Counted from the first letter of the stretch, positions 1 to 12,530 are shown. The stretch: 64,000 nt of DNA from Pseudomonadota bacterium (GCA_020161855.1 JAIUNJ010000001.1:124001-188000), one strand, 5' to 3'. The notes: generated by a model from the letters alone, not told the origin. Numbers and translations: made by a program.

Positions 1-900
1 CAGGCGTGACAGGCCACCGTTGCGCAGAAGCTGCAGGCGGGCCGGCCAGGTGGCGGCGCGAAGCCCAGCGGCGATCTGTGCCTCACCGATCCGTTCATCG
101 GCAAGGGCCCGCATGATGGCGATGGCGTTGCCGGCATTGTCGATCTGGTGCTGGCCGCGCAGCGCCGGCAGCGGCAGGTCGAGCAGGCCATCCTGATCCT
201 GGAAGACGAGGCGGCCATGCTGCGCATAGCAATCCCAGTCCTGCCCCGAAATCTGCAAGGGCGCCTTCACATCGCCTGCCACATCCTCGATGGCATTGCG
301 CGCCTCTTCCGGCATGCGCCCGACAATGCTCGTGACACCCCGCTTGAGAATGCCCGCCTTCTCGCGGGCAATGAGGGCGATGGTCTCGCCGAGATACTGC
401 TGATGATCGAGGCCGATCGACGTGATGCAGGTGACGGCGGGCCGCGCCACCATGTTGGTGGCATCGAGCCTGCCGCCCAGCCCGACCTCGAGGAGAAGAT
501 AATCGGCCTTGCTGCGGGCGAAGGCGAGAAACGCCGCCGCCGTGGTGATCTCGAAGAAGGTGATGGGCTCGCCGCCATTGGCCGCCTCGCATTCTTCCAG
601 CAGGTGCGACAGTGCCTCCTCGCCGATCAGCTCGCCCGCCACGCGGATGCGTTCATGGAAGCGCACGAGATGGGGCGAAGTATAGACATGCGCCGTGAGG
701 CCCGCTGCCTCGATCATGGCGCGGCAGAAGGCGACCGTTGAGCCCTTGCCGTTGGTGCCTGCCACATGGATCACCGGCGGCAGGTGGCGCTCGGGATGGC
801 CGAGGCGCGCCAGGATGCGCTCTATGCGGTCGAGCGAAAGATCGATGATCTTGGGATGCAGCGAGAGAAGCCGCGTCAGGATGGCATCGCTGACGGCCAT
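1..900 (-). CDS. folC: Bifunctional folylpolyglutamate synthase/dihydrofolate synthase, 3' end beyond window
   Basis: The enzyme adds glutamate to dihydropteroate and to reduced folates in the cytoplasm, using ATP. The 300 visible codons start with MAVSDAILTRLL at 900 and run off the left edge without a stop. The Mur-ligase-type P-loop HVAGTNGKGST lies near residue 45, followed by SPHLVRFHER and the LLLEVGLGGRLDATN segment, all typical of FolC. The family is usually about 430 residues, so roughly the last third is missing. It lies 10 bases downstream of accD and is the last visible gene of the trpFBA-accD-folC string. The identification is secure; only the C-terminus is unseen. Confidence 0.95.
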   Translation of the reverse strand, partial: MAVSDAILTRLLSLHPKIIDLSLDRIERILARLGHPERHLPPVIHVAGTNGKGSTVAFCRAMIEAAGLTAHVYTSPHLVRFHERIRVAGELIGEEALSHLLEECEAANGGEPITFFEITTAAAFLAFARSKADYLLLEVGLGGRLDATNMVARPAVTCITSIGLDHQQYLGETIALIAREKAGILKRGVTSIVGRMPEEARNAIEDVAGDVKAPLQISGQDWDCYAQHGRLVFQDQDGLLDLPLPALRGQHQIDNAGNAIAIMRALADERIGEAQIAAGLRAATWPARLQLLRNGGLSRL

Positions 901-910
901 GATGAGCGGC

Positions 911-1798
911 TCAGGCCGGAACCAGGGCCGTCTGGGTCAGCGCCGGCGGCTCCTTCAGGAGGATGCGGGCAATGTTGCCGATGGTCGCCTTCATCTGGTG
1001 GCGGTGCACCACCATGTCGACCATGCCATGCTGCCTGAGATATTCGGCGCGCTGGAAACCTTCCGGCAGCTTCTCGCGGATGGTCTGCTCGATGACGCGC
1101 TGCCCGGCGAAGCCGATGAGTGCGTTGGGTTCGGCCAGATGCACATCACCCAGCATGGCGTAGGAGGCGGTGACGCCGCCGGTCGTCGGGTTCGTGAGCA
1201 CCACGATATAGGGCAGGCGCGCGGCGCGCAGATCCTGCACGGCGATGGTCGTGCGCGGCAGCTGCATGAGCGAGAGGATGCCCTCCTGCATGCGGGCGCC
1301 GCCGGAAGCGACGAAGATCACGCAGGGGCATTTCCTGGCAAGCGCCTGGCGCATCGCCGCGATGATGGCATCGCCAGCGGCCATGCCGAGCGAGCCGCCA
1401 ATGAAGGCCATGTCCTGCACCATGACCACCATGTCGAGGCCATCGACCTTGCCGAAGCCGGCGCGGATCGAATCCTCCGCCTCGGTCTTGGTCTTGGCTT
1501 CCTTGAGACGGTCGACGTAGCGGCGCTCGTCGCGGAACTTGAGCGGGTCGGTGGAGACGGACGGAAAGGCAATGGCTTCCCATGTGCCGCCGTCGAAGGT
1601 TGCTTCCATGCGCGCCTGGGCGGGCATGCGGTGATGATGGTTGGAACCGGGGAAGACGAACTGGTTGGATTCAAGATCGCGGTAGAAAACCATCTGGCCG
1701 GACTCGGGATCCTTGATCCACATGTTCTCCGGCGTCTCGCGCTTCTGGCCGAGAAGCGACTTGATCTTGGGGCGGATGAAATTCTTGATCCAGTTCAT
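911..1798 (-). CDS. accD: Acetyl-CoA carboxylase carboxyltransferase subunit beta
   Basis: This subunit works with AccA to transfer the carboxyl group from biotin to acetyl-CoA, making malonyl-CoA for fatty acid synthesis. The 295-residue protein has the MNWI...RPKI N-terminus and the crotonase-like core with SGGARMQEG and TNPTTGGV loops, as in the family. The four cysteines that bind zinc in the E. coli subunit are absent: the N-terminal segment reads [12 protein letters not shown] and later NHHHRM. Loss of the ribbon is, as far as I recall, common in rhizobial AccD, where one cysteine often remains; here even that is aspartate. It is co-directional with trpA, 6 bases downstream of it, and is followed by folC. 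Confidence 0.96.
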   Translation of the reverse strand: MNWIKNFIRPKIKSLLGQKRETPENMWIKDPESGQMVFYRDLESNQFVFPGSNHHHRMPAQARMEATFDGGTWEAIAFPSVSTDPLKFRDERRYVDRLKEAKTKTEAEDSIRAGFGKVDGLDMVVMVQDMAFIGGSLGMAAGDAIIAAMRQALARKCPCVIFVASGGARMQEGILSLMQLPRTTIAVQDLRAARLPYIVVLTNPTTGGVTASYAMLGDVHLAEPNALIGFAGQRVIEQTIREKLPEGFQRAEYLRQHGMVDMVVHRHQMKATIGNIARILLKEPPALTQTALVPA

Positions 1799-1804
1799 GT
1801 TGCG

Positions 1805-2623
1805 TCAGGCCCTGACACCCTTGGCGATTTTCCTCACCAGCTTATGCACCGCTTCAGCCGTCTTCGGTGTCGCCTTTCCGCTCTTGCTTAGCGAATCCGC
1901 GACAGCCGCAACCAGCGCGGAGCCCACCACCACGCCATCGGCGTCGGCAGCAATGGTCTTGGCCTGTTCCGCCGTCTTGACGCCGAAGCCCACGCAGATC
2001 GGAAGCCTGGTGTGCTTCCTGAGGCGCTTCACATTGCTCTTCACGCTCTTGAGGTCGGGCGCCTTGGTGCCGGTGATGCCGAGCACGGAGACATAATAGA
2101 CGAAACCGGACGTGTTCCTGAACACGGCGGGGGCACGCGCATCGTCGGTCGTCGGCGTGGCCAGGCGGATGAAGTTCAGCCCCGCCTTCATCGCCGGAAT
2201 GCAGAGTTCCTCGTCCTCTTCCGGCGGCAGGTCGACGATGATGAGACCATCGGCACCGGATGACTTGGCATCCTTCAAAAACTTGTCGACGCCATAGACA
2301 TAGATCGGATTGTAATAGCCCATGAGCACCACGGGGGTTTCATCGTCGCCCTTGCGGAATTCCTTGACGAGCTGCAGCGTCTTCCTGAGCGTCTGCCCGG
2401 CCTTGAGGGCGCGCAGGCCGCCCGCCTGGATCGCCGGGCCATCGGCCATGGGATCGGTGAAGGGCATGCCGAATTCGATCACGTCGGCACCCGCCTTCGG
2501 CAGGCCCTGGATGATCTTGAGCGAGGTCTTGTAGTCGGGATCGCCCGCCGTCACGAAGGTGACGAGGGCGGCGCGGCCCTCCTCGCGGAGCGCGGCAAAG
2601 CGGGCATCGATGCGGCTGGTCAC
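1805..2623 (-). CDS. trpA: Tryptophan synthase alpha chain
   Basis: TrpA cleaves indole-3-glycerol phosphate to indole and glyceraldehyde 3-phosphate, and indole is channelled to TrpB. The 272-residue TIM barrel has the catalytic glutamate in VIEFGMPF and the conserved TDPMADGP segment with the catalytic aspartate. The C-terminal half has the phosphate-binding CVGFGVKT and GVVVGSALV turns. The start codon overlaps the trpB stop by four bases (ATGA at 2620-2623), which fixes the start and indicates translational coupling. Length is normal for the family. Confidence 0.97.
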   Translation of the reverse strand: MTSRIDARFAALREEGRAALVTFVTAGDPDYKTSLKIIQGLPKAGADVIEFGMPFTDPMADGPAIQAGGLRALKAGQTLRKTLQLVKEFRKGDDETPVVLMGYYNPIYVYGVDKFLKDAKSSGADGLIIVDLPPEEDEELCIPAMKAGLNFIRLATPTTDDARAPAVFRNTSGFVYYVSVLGITGTKAPDLKSVKSNVKRLRKHTRLPICVGFGVKTAEQAKTIAADADGVVVGSALVAAVADSLSKSGKATPKTAEAVHKLVRKIAKGVRA

Positions 2624-3843
2624 AACTTCACTCCGAGAATGTCGGCCACCGTGAAGATGTCCTTGTCGCCACGGCCCGACATGCAGACGACCATCAGATG
2701 GTCCTTCGGCAGCTTGGGTGCAAGCTTCATGGCATGGGCAATCGCATGCGATGGTTCCAGCGCCGGAATGATGCCTTCAAGCTCCGAGCAGAGCTGGAAG
2801 GCCTTGAGCGCCTCGGCATCGGTGGCGCTGACATAATGGGCGCGGTCGATGTCGTTGAGCCAGGCATGTTCGGGGCCGATGCCCGGATAGTCGAGCCCTG
2901 CCGAGATGGAATGGCCTTCGATGATCTGGCCGTCGTCATCCATGAGCAGATAGGTGCGGTTGCCATGCAGGATGCCGGGCCTGCCGCCGGAGATCGAAGC
3001 CGCATGCTTGGTCTTTGTCTTGAGGCCGAGGCCTGCTGCCTCGACGCCATAGATTTCCACGCTCTTGTCGTCGAGGAAGGGGTGGAACAGGCCCATGGCA
3101 TTGGAGCCGCCGCCGATCGCCGCCACGACCGAATCCGGCAGGCGACCTTCGCGGGCCAGCATCTGGCGCTTGGTCTCGTTGCCGATGACGCACTGGAAAT
3201 CGCGCACCATCTCCGGATAGGGATGCGGGCCCGCCACCGTGCCGATGCAATAGAATGTGTCTTCGACATTGGCGACCCAGTCGCGCAGTGCCTCGTTGAG
3301 CGCGTCCTTGAGGGTGCGCGAGCCCGACTTGGCGGGAACGACTTCGGCGCCCAGCAGCTTCATGCGGAAGACATTGGGCTTCTGGCGCTCGATATCGACC
3401 TCGCCCATGTAGACGACACAGGGCAGGCCGAAGCGGGCGCAGGCCGTGGCAGTGGCCACGCCATGCTGGCCGGCACCGGTCTCGGCGATGATGCGGGTCT
3501 TGCCCATGCGGCGGGCCAGCATGATCTGGCCCAGCACATTGTTGATCTTGTGGGCCCCGGTGTGGTTCAGGTCTTCGCGCTTGAAGTAAATCTTGGCGCC
3601 GCCCAGGTGCTCGGTCAGGCGCTCGGCGAAATAGAGCGGGCTCTCGCGGCCCACATAGTGCTCGAGATAGCCGTCGAGCTCCTTCTGGAAGGAGGGATCG
3701 GCCTTGGCATCCTTGTAGGCCTGCTCCAGCTCAAGGATGAGCGGCATCAGCGTTTCGGCGACGAAGCGGCCGCCATAAATGCCGAAAAGGCCCCTTTCAT
3801 CGGGTCCGGTGCGGAAGGAATTGGGTGGAGGGCTCGCGGTCAT
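2620..3843 (-). CDS. trpB: Tryptophan synthase beta chain
   Basis: This PLP enzyme condenses indole with serine to give tryptophan. The 407-residue protein carries the PLP lysine K99 in the segment HTGAHKINN, the glycine-rich phosphate loop GGGSNAMG and the catalytic-glutamate region AETGAGQHG. The N-terminal extension (about 18 residues before [11 protein letters not shown]) is of a kind seen in other alphaproteobacteria. It follows trpF by 9 bases and overlaps trpA by four. No trpE, trpD or trpC lies in the window, consistent with the split trp genes usual in this class. Confidence 0.97.
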   Translation of the reverse strand: MTASPPPNSFRTGPDERGLFGIYGGRFVAETLMPLILELEQAYKDAKADPSFQKELDGYLEHYVGRESPLYFAERLTEHLGGAKIYFKREDLNHTGAHKINNVLGQIMLARRMGKTRIIAETGAGQHGVATATACARFGLPCVVYMGEVDIERQKPNVFRMKLLGAEVVPAKSGSRTLKDALNEALRDWVANVEDTFYCIGTVAGPHPYPEMVRDFQCVIGNETKRQMLAREGRLPDSVVAAIGGGSNAMGLFHPFLDDKSVEIYGVEAAGLGLKTKTKHAASISGGRPGILHGNRTYLLMDDDGQIIEGHSISAGLDYPGIGPEHAWLNDIDRAHYVSATDAEALKAFQLCSELEGIIPALEPSHAIAHAMKLAPKLPKDHLMVVCMSGRGDKDIFTVADILGVKL

Positions 3844-3852
3844 GCCCCTGCT

Positions 3853-4500
3853 CTAGCCCGCCGCTTTGGCCGCCTCAATGAATTTCCGAATGAGGGCCTT
3901 GTCCTTGATTCCGGGGGCAGATTCGACGCCGGAAGAGACATCGACGATGGGTGCTCCGGTCATGCGGATGGCCTCGGCCACATTCTCTGGCGTCAACCCG
4001 CCGGAGAGCATGAAGCGCAAGCCCCCCTGCCCGTCCGCCAGCAGCGACCAGTCGAAGCTGATGCCATTGCCGCCCGGCAGCGCCTCCTTCAGCGAGGCCG
4101 GCGCCTTGGCGTCGAAGAGCATGAGATCGGCAATGCCAACATAATCTGCGGCGGCAGCGACATCGGCAGGGCCCGCCACCTTGATCGCCTTGATCACGGG
4201 AAGCCCGGTGAGACGCTTGATCTCGCCGATGCGGGCCGGCGTCTCGCTGCCATGGGCCTGCAGGTAATTGGGCCTCACCTCGTCCAAAATCCGCAGCAGT
4301 TCGTCATCGCGGGCATCGACGGTGAGCGCCACGGTGCGGGCCCGGCCCGCCACCTGGCGCGACAGGCTGGCCGCCTGCGACAGCAGCAGATGGCGCGGGC
4401 TCTTGGGAAAGAAGACAAAGCCGACAAGATCGGCACCGGCGAGGATGGCCGTCTCCAGACTCTCCGGCTCCGACAGCCCGCAGATCTTGACGAGGGTCAC
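3853..4500 (-). CDS. trpF: Phosphoribosylanthranilate isomerase
   Basis: TrpF performs the Amadori rearrangement of phosphoribosylanthranilate in tryptophan synthesis. I place the start at the GTG at 4500, giving 215 residues beginning MTLVKICGL. The open frame extends upstream to 4728, but that part only overlaps pyrF. The GTG overlaps the pyrF stop by four bases (GTGA), a coupling arrangement like its neighbours. The catalytic cysteine is in VKICGL and the catalytic aspartate in LMLFDAKAP. The phosphate-binding loop is FMLSGGLTPENV with VDVSSGVES. Confidence 0.94.
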   Translation of the reverse strand: MTLVKICGLSEPESLETAILAGADLVGFVFFPKSPRHLLLSQAASLSRQVAGRARTVALTVDARDDELLRILDEVRPNYLQAHGSETPARIGEIKRLTGLPVIKAIKVAGPADVAAAADYVGIADLMLFDAKAPASLKEALPGGNGISFDWSLLADGQGGLRFMLSGGLTPENVAEAIRMTGAPIVDVSSGVESAPGIKDKALIRKFIEAAKAAG

Positions 4501-5198
4501 GGCGCAAGCTCCGCCAGAATTTTCTGGGCAGCACCTGCAGGATCGCTGCTGCCGGTGATGGCGCGGCCGATCACGAGGATATCGGCCCCGGCATCGACGG
4601 CGGCTTTCGGCGTGGCGATGCGCTTCTGGTCGTGGCTTGCCGCATCGGCAGGGCGAATGCCTGGCACCACCGTGAGGAAGTCGCGCGGCAACGCCTTGCG
4701 GATGGCGGCAAGATCGAGCGGGCTGCACACGACGCCGTCGAGGCCCGCGGCATGGGCCAGGCCGGCGATGGCGACGGCATGGGCGGCCGTTTCCTTGTCG
4801 CGGCTGAAGCCCGTGGCCCAGATCTCATCATTGGACAGGCTGGTCAGCAGGGTGACACCGATGAGCTTCGTGCTGGCAGGCACGGCCTTGCGCGCCGCCG
4901 CCATCATGACGGGGCCGCCGGTGGCATGGATGTTGATGATGGCGGGGGCGGGCGTCAGCCGCATCAGCGAGCGCAGGCCCTGCTCCACCGTGTTGGGAAT
5001 GTCGTGCAGTTTGAGATCGAGAAAGACCGGGATGCCCTCTTCGGCCACGGCGCGGTAGCCATCGGCCCCGTGGGCGTAGAAGAATTCCATGCCCACCTTG
5101 AGATAGCCGACATGGCTTTTCAGGCTGCGCACCAGTTCGCGCGCGCGCGGAAGATCGGGCGTATCAAGCGCCACTGCAATGGGATTGGTTTTCGGCAT
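4497..5198 (-). CDS. pyrF: Orotidine 5'-phosphate decarboxylase
   Basis: PyrF makes UMP from OMP, the last step of de novo pyrimidine synthesis. The 233-residue TIM barrel begins VALDTPDLPRA, carries the D-K-D catalytic signature in FLDLKLHDIPNTV and ends with the phosphate-binding VVPGIRP and DILVIGRAIT segments. The start ATG at 5198 is followed by a normal N-terminus. It sits between the ornithine-cyclodeaminase-family gene (57 bases upstream) and trpF (four-base overlap), so pyrimidine and tryptophan genes are probably co-transcribed here. Confidence 0.95.
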   Translation of the reverse strand: MPKTNPIAVALDTPDLPRARELVRSLKSHVGYLKVGMEFFYAHGADGYRAVAEEGIPVFLDLKLHDIPNTVEQGLRSLMRLTPAPAIINIHATGGPVMMAAARKAVPASTKLIGVTLLTSLSNDEIWATGFSRDKETAAHAVAIAGLAHAAGLDGVVCSPLDLAAIRKALPRDFLTVVPGIRPADAASHDQKRIATPKAAVDAGADILVIGRAITGSSDPAGAAQKILAELAP

Positions 5199-5255
5199 GG
5201 CGCCGCTCTAGCGCATCTGCGGCGCCAGTAAAACCCTCAATGCAGGCAAGGCAGG

Positions 5256-6173
5256 CTAGCGCCGCGAATGGATCATCACCGCGGCGGCGAGGTCTTCCAG
5301 GGCCGTGCCGCAGGACTTGAAGAGCGTGATCGCCGTGTCGCTGCTGCGGCCAAGGGTGACACCGGCACAAAGCTCGGCCAGATCGCCCTTCACCCGGTCG
5401 AAGTCGAACTTGCCCTCGGCCACGGCCTGCAGCAGGTCGCCAGCCTCGGCGCGGGCTCCCTCATAGGTATCGACATAGACCTCGGCGCGGGCCACCACTT
5501 CGCCATCGGTCTCGCGCATCACGGGCTTGAAGGCCCCGGCGAGGTCCACATGGGTGCCGGGCTTGAGCCAGGCGCCCTTGACCAGCGGCACGGTCGACGA
5601 GGTGACGCAGCAGACAATATCGGCAGCGCGCACGGCGGCCTCGGGCTCCGTCACATGGGCGCTGAAGCCCAGGGCGTGCAGCTCGGTCACCAGCGTCCTG
5701 GCCTTCTCGGCGCTGCGGTTCACCACATGCACGGTCTTGATGGGACGGACCGCGGCATGGGCCAGCACGAAATGCTGGGCCAGCGCACCGGCGCCGAAGA
5801 TCGCCAGCGTGTGTGAATCCTTGCGCGAAAGATAGTCGCTGGCGAGGGCACCTGCGGCGGCAGTGCGGCGGCGTGTCAGCTCGGTGCCGTCCATCAGTGC
5901 CACCGGCGCGCCGCTGTGATTGTCGATGAGCAGATAGGAGGCCTGCACCGTCGGCAGGCCGAGATCAGGATTGTCGGTCTTGACCGTCACGGTCTTGATG
6001 CCGGTCCAGTCCAGCGACCAGGCCGGCATGAGCAGCAGCGTGGTGGCCTTGCCAGTTTCGTGGTGGTGGCGCACCGGCGTAGTGATCGCCGTGCGAAAGC
6101 CCTCGCGCAGGGCCTCCACCAGATCAGCATAGGGCGCTGCCGAGGCGACCTCGAAAGCCGAAAGCCACTTCAC
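5256..6173 (-). CDS. Ornithine cyclodeaminase / mu-crystallin family enzyme
   Basis: The family (Pfam OCD_Mu_crystall) contains ornithine cyclodeaminase, alanine dehydrogenase and delta1-pyrroline-2-carboxylate reductase. All use NAD(P) on amino or imino acids. The 305-residue protein has the PALTVQASYLL-like substrate half (LPTVQASYLLID, PVALMDGTELTRRRTAA) and a Rossmann fold with AIFGAGALAQH and HVVNRSAEKA. The catalytic aspartate is in YVDTYEGARAEAGD. It overlaps the LapA-type gene by four bases (6170-6173). The substrate cannot be told from sequence; a proline, hydroxyproline or alanine role is possible. Confidence 0.85.
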   Translation of the reverse strand: MKWLSAFEVASAAPYADLVEALREGFRTAITTPVRHHHETGKATTLLLMPAWSLDWTGIKTVTVKTDNPDLGLPTVQASYLLIDNHSGAPVALMDGTELTRRRTAAAGALASDYLSRKDSHTLAIFGAGALAQHFVLAHAAVRPIKTVHVVNRSAEKARTLVTELHALGFSAHVTEPEAAVRAADIVCCVTSSTVPLVKGAWLKPGTHVDLAGAFKPVMRETDGEVVARAEVYVDTYEGARAEAGDLLQAVAEGKFDFDRVKGDLAELCAGVTLGRSSDTAITLFKSCGTALEDLAAAVMIHSRR

Positions 6174-6520
6174 ATGAAGCCTCCCTGATAGGGCGTGATA
6201 TCCTGTTGCGGGGATGGCGCGGGGCCGTTGCGGCGCAGGTCCGCCAGCTCACCCTGCAGCGCTGTCACCTGGGTTCTGGACTCGCGGGCAGCACGGCGCC
6301 ACTTGCCCTGTGCGAGCCAGCTCGCAAACCAGCCGACCAAAAGCCCCACGAAAATGCCGAGAAAGAAAAGCAGCCAGAGCGGCAGGTCGATATAGGCGAA
6401 GGGCGCATCCTGCGAGAAGGGATCGAGCGACAGCGTCACCCAGCGGCGGTTGGCAATGGCAAAGGCAACCACGAAGACGGTGACGGGAACGCCAATGAGC
6501 CAGCGAAGAAAACGGCGCAA
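6170..6520 (-). CDS. LapA/DUF1049-domain inner membrane protein
   Basis: This is a small membrane protein of 116 residues with two hydrophobic segments (about 8-25 and 47-69). A basic, coiled-coil-prone cytoplasmic tail carries a SRTQVTALQGELADLR stretch. This is the layout of the LapA (DUF1049) family, which in E. coli works near LapB in lipopolysaccharide assembly control. A TTG start is assigned at 6520, three bases after the ihfB stop. An AAGGA-type ribosome site lies about nine bases upstream, and no better start exists before the first membrane segment. The position next to ihfB is conserved in Rhizobiales. Confidence 0.82.
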   Translation of the reverse strand: MRRFLRWLIGVPVTVFVVAFAIANRRWVTLSLDPFSQDAPFAYIDLPLWLLFFLGIFVGLLVGWFASWLAQGKWRRAARESRTQVTALQGELADLRRNGPAPSPQQDITPYQGGFM

Positions 6521-6523
6521 GAC

Positions 6524-6808
6524 TCAGTCCTTCGGGTTCATGCGCTGGCGCAGTTCCTTGCCGGTCTTGAAGAAGGGCACCTTCTTGGGCGTCACCGCCA
6601 CGGCCTCGCCGGTGCGCGGGTTGCGGCCCAGCCGGCCCTCGCGCGATTTCACCGAGAAGGCGCCGAAACCGCGCAGCTCGACGCGTGAGCCCTGGCGCAT
6701 GGCGCTGATGATTTCATCGAGGATGCGGTTCACGATCCGCTCCACGTCACGGTGATAGAGATGCGGATTCTTGTCGGCAATCTTCTGGACCAGCTCGGAC
6801 TTGATCAT
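6524..6808 (-). CDS. ihfB: Integration host factor subunit beta
   Basis: IhfB pairs with IhfA to bend DNA in recombination, replication and transcription. The 94-residue protein starts [11 protein letters not shown] and has the HU/IHF fold. The DNA-binding arm contains [10 protein letters not shown], the family signature, with the intercalating proline. [13 protein letters not shown] precedes it. The neighbours sppA upstream and lapA-like downstream support beta rather than alpha. The 141 bases upstream (6809-6949) presumably hold its promoter, but I could not pick a convincing -35/-10 pair. Confidence 0.95.
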   Translation of the reverse strand: MIKSELVQKIADKNPHLYHRDVERIVNRILDEIISAMRQGSRVELRGFGAFSVKSREGRLGRNPRTGEAVAVTPKKVPFFKTGKELRQRMNPKD

Positions 6809-6949
6809 GGACCCGTAACTCCCGCCAAAACCTGTTCGCTCTCAATCTAGCGCAACAATCCTGCAAGTGAAAGTACACATGCGTGAAAAGATGCGCCAGT
6901 TCAATACGCTACAACCGGTTTCCGGCCACCCTTGGCCTCGGGGCGGAGA

Positions 6950-7897
6950 TCAGTTGGCGCTTGCCGAAGGCTGCCAAAGCACGAGCAGACCGTCAAGCTT
7001 CGCCCGTGCCGCAAGAGCCTCGAGATCGCCAAGCCCGAGAAGGCTCGCGACTGAAGCGCCCAGCATGCGTTCGGCAAAGGGCTTGGGCGGCTGCCATTCC
7101 TCTACCTTGAGGCTGGCGGCGATGCCCTTCTCGGCCTTGAGCCAGGCCAGCGCCTCGTCCTCTCCGCCAAGCTCGTCGATCAGGCCTTCGGCTTTGGCCT
7201 GGCGGCCCGTGAAGACGCGGCCATCGGCAAGCACATCGACCTTTGCCGCGTCCAGCTTGCGGCGCTCGGCCACGAGGCCCTTGAACCAGCGGAAGCCGTC
7301 CTCGACCATCACCAGGGCATAGGCCCGGGCCTTGTCGGACACCGGCTTGTAGGGTGACGGTTCGGCCTTGAGGTCGCCCGACTTGATCTCCTCGATCTTC
7401 ACGCCCACCGTCTCGAGAAGCCGCGAGACTTCCGGGAACGTGAAAATCACGCCGATCGAGCCGGTGATGGTGTTGCCGCGCGCATAGATGCGGTCGGTCG
7501 CGAGGGCGGCGATATAGCCGCCGGAGGCCGCCACCGTATCCATCACTGTGACGACGGGCTTCTTCTCTGCCACATCGCGGATCGCCTCATAGAGCGCTTC
7601 CGAGCCCGCCGTAGTGCCGCCGGGGCTGTCGATCCGCAGGATCACCGCCTTGGCGGCATCATCCTCGGCCACGTCGCGCAGCAGGTCGAGCCCGGCCTGG
7701 CTTCCGGTGATGAGCCCGTCGATGCGGAGCCGTGCAACATGGTCGCCGCGCGGGCCCGGCCCCGCCGCGGCGGCAATCAGGGCGATGATGCCGATGATCG
7801 CGAGGATCACGGCGAGCCAGCGCCAGCGGTTGCGGCTCTTGCGCAGGCTCAGGTGGTTGATGATGTGGTCGATGTCTGATGCTGTCATGGGAAGCAT
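6950..7897 (-). CDS. sppA: Signal peptide peptidase SppA, short form
   Basis: SppA is a membrane-bound serine protease that digests cleaved signal peptides. The 315-residue protein is the single-domain form. An N-terminal membrane anchor (residues about 25-43) is followed by the peptidase domain. The serine nucleophile is in AASGGYIAAL and the general-base lysine in EIKSGDLKAEPSP. The start may be at 7897 or at the second ATG at 7888. The first ATG lies only a few bases past the rpsA terminator run, so sppA is expressed by readthrough or from a promoter I did not find. Confidence 0.92.
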   Translation of the reverse strand: MLPMTASDIDHIINHLSLRKSRNRWRWLAVILAIIGIIALIAAAAGPGPRGDHVARLRIDGLITGSQAGLDLLRDVAEDDAAKAVILRIDSPGGTTAGSEALYEAIRDVAEKKPVVTVMDTVAASGGYIAALATDRIYARGNTITGSIGVIFTFPEVSRLLETVGVKIEEIKSGDLKAEPSPYKPVSDKARAYALVMVEDGFRWFKGLVAERRKLDAAKVDVLADGRVFTGRQAKAEGLIDELGGEDEALAWLKAEKGIAASLKVEEWQPPKPFAERMLGASVASLLGLGDLEALAARAKLDGLLVLWQPSASAN

Positions 7898-7901
7898 TCT
7901 C

Positions 7902-7935
7902 GCAAAAGAAAACGGCCGGAATATGTTCCCGGCCG
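7902..7935 (-). terminator. Intrinsic terminator of rpsA
   Basis: Read on the minus strand, a perfect 7-bp GC stem (CGGCCGG/CCGGCCG at 7929-7935 and 7913-7919) with a 9-base loop is followed at once by TTTTCTTTT. It lies 28 bases after the rpsA stop, a textbook factor-independent terminator. Confidence 0.93.
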
Positions 7936-7963
7936 CAGAATTTTGTTACAAAGGCAAGAAGGC

Positions 7964-9673
7964 TTATTCCTTCTCTTCTTCCCGCTTCTTCATTGCGGCC
8001 TGCAGGATGTCGCCGAGCGAGGCGCCCGAGTCGGACGAACCATACTGGGCCACCGCTTCGCGTTCGTCGGAGATTTCCAGAGCCTTGATCGAAACGTTGA
8101 TCTTGCGGGCCTTGGCGTCGAACACCGTGACGATGGCGTCGAACTTCTCACCCACCGCGAAGCGCTCGGGGCGCTGTTCGCCGCGGTCGCGGGCGAGATC
8201 GCCGCGCTTGGCATAGGCCGTGAGATCGGTGCCGGCGATGCGGACTTCAATGCCGCCATCCTCAACCTTGAGGACCTCACAGGTGACCTTGTCGCCCTTC
8301 TTGAGGGGACCGGCCGACTTGATCGGATCGCCACCGAGCTGCTTGATGCCCAGCGAGATGCGCTCCTTCTCCTTGTCCACGTCGAGAACCACAGCCTGGA
8401 CCTTGTCGCCCTTCTTGTAGTCCTTGATCGCTTCTTCGCCCGGACGCTTCCAGTCGAGGTCGGAGAGGTGAACCATGCCGTCCACATCGCCATCGAGGCC
8501 GACGAACAGGCCGAACTCGGTCATGTTCTTCACTTCGCCTTCGACGGTCGAGCCCTTCGGATGGCGGGAGGCGAAAGCTTCCCACGGATTCGTCTGGGCC
8601 TGCTTGAGGCCGAGCGAGATGCGGCGCTTGGCCGGATCGATCTCGAGGATCTGCACTTCGACTTCTTCCGAGGTCGAGAGGATCTTGCCCGGATGGACGT
8701 TCTTCTTGGTCCAGCTCATTTCCGAGACGTGGATCAGGCCTTCGATGCCATCTTCCAGCTCGATGAATGCACCGTAATCGGTGATGTTGGTGACCTTGCC
8801 CTTGACGCGGCTGCCCACCGTGTAGCGCTCGATCACGATATCCCACGGATCCTTGTCGAGCTGCTTCATGCCGAGCGAGATGCGCTGCGTGTCCGGGTTG
8901 ATGCGGATGATCTGCACCTTGACGCTCTGGCCGACGCTCAACACATCCGACGGATGGTTGACGCGCTTCCAGGCGATGTCGGTGACATGGAGCAGGCCGT
9001 CGATGCCGCCCAGATCCACGAATGCGCCGTAGTCGGTGATGTTCTTGACGACACCATCGACCACCTGGCCCTCGGCCAGATTCTGCACCAGTTCCGAACG
9101 CTGTTCGGCGCGGGTCTCTTCCATGATGGCGCGGCGCGAGACAACGATGTTGCCACGGCGGCGGTCCATCTTGAGGATCTGGAAGGGCTGCGAGACATGC
9201 ATCAGCGGACCCACGTCGCGGATCGGGCGCACATCAACCTGCGAGCCGGGCAGGAAGGCCACGGCACCGCCGAGGTCGACGGTGAAGCCGCCCTTGACGC
9301 GGCCGAAGATCACGCCGTCGACGCGCTCGTTCTTGTTGGACATCTCTTCGAGACGGGTCCAGGCCTCCTCGCGGCGGGCCTTGTCACGCGACAGGACAGC
9401 TTCGCCGAGGGCATTCTCGATGCGCTCGAGATAAACTTCAACAGTGTCACCCGACTTGATGGCAACGTCCTTGCCGGGCTGGGAGAATTCCTTGAGGGGC
9501 ACGCGGCCCTCGGTCTTCAGGCCCACGTCGATGATCACGAGATCCTTTTCGACGGCGAGCACCTTGCCCTTGACGACGGCGCCCTCGGAAACGGGGCGGT
9601 CGGCGTAGCTCTCCTCAAGGAGAGACATGAAGTCGTCACGGGTGGGATTCATGGAAACGGCGGATTTCGCCAT
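7964..9673 (-). CDS. rpsA: 30S ribosomal protein S1
   Basis: S1 helps the 30S subunit bind and unfold mRNA leaders. The 569-residue protein has six OB-fold S1 repeats in order (about residues 30-95, 115-180, 200-268, 285-355, 372-442, 460-525). Recognisable repeats include [43 protein letters not shown] and [13 protein letters not shown]. Length is typical of alphaproteobacterial S1. An AAGGAC ribosome site precedes the ATG at 9673. The 260 bases between cmk and this gene contain one GC hairpin and presumably the S1 promoter and leader. Confidence 0.97.
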   Translation of the reverse strand: MAKSAVSMNPTRDDFMSLLEESYADRPVSEGAVVKGKVLAVEKDLVIIDVGLKTEGRVPLKEFSQPGKDVAIKSGDTVEVYLERIENALGEAVLSRDKARREEAWTRLEEMSNKNERVDGVIFGRVKGGFTVDLGGAVAFLPGSQVDVRPIRDVGPLMHVSQPFQILKMDRRRGNIVVSRRAIMEETRAEQRSELVQNLAEGQVVDGVVKNITDYGAFVDLGGIDGLLHVTDIAWKRVNHPSDVLSVGQSVKVQIIRINPDTQRISLGMKQLDKDPWDIVIERYTVGSRVKGKVTNITDYGAFIELEDGIEGLIHVSEMSWTKKNVHPGKILSTSEEVEVQILEIDPAKRRISLGLKQAQTNPWEAFASRHPKGSTVEGEVKNMTEFGLFVGLDGDVDGMVHLSDLDWKRPGEEAIKDYKKGDKVQAVVLDVDKEKERISLGIKQLGGDPIKSAGPLKKGDKVTCEVLKVEDGGIEVRIAGTDLTAYAKRGDLARDRGEQRPERFAVGEKFDAIVTVFDAKARKINVSIKALEISDEREAVAQYGSSDSGASLGDILQAAMKKREEEKE

Positions 9674-9866
9674 GTGTTCTTGTCCTTCACACGAAGCAGA
9701 CTGACCAGATTTTCAGGAGAGAAAGCTTCTGAACCGGCGGGGGCGACTGTGTCAGCCCGGAAATCGCGGGTTCGGGGTTAAAGGCCTTCCGCAAGCAGGT
9801 GATGCAATCGAGGCTTTGCAGCGCGGCTTTCGGAACTGTGATGGAGGCTAAGCCCCCGGTTCATGC

Positions 9867-9883
9867 CCGGGGACAAACCCCGG
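9867..9883. other. GC hairpin in the cmk-rpsA spacer
   Basis: CCGGGG and CCCCGG pair across a five-base loop within the 260-base spacer between cmk and rpsA. No T-run follows on either strand, so this is at most a weak terminator or leader structure. Nothing else was recognised in 9674-9933. Confidence 0.45.
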
Positions 9884-9933
9884 CCTCGAGACGGGCGGGC
9901 CTATAGCGCAAGCTTGGGGTCCCGGCAAGCGTT

Positions 9934-12530
<2,597 letters not shown>

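Noticed and set aside
2698-5058. A 786-codon open frame on the plus strand across trpB, trpF and pyrF
   Set aside because: It is antisense to three recognised genes, has low-complexity Ala/Gly/Arg/His-rich sequence without domains, and arises from GC-rich third positions. The same applies to 695-1891 and 7943-9781 on the plus strand.
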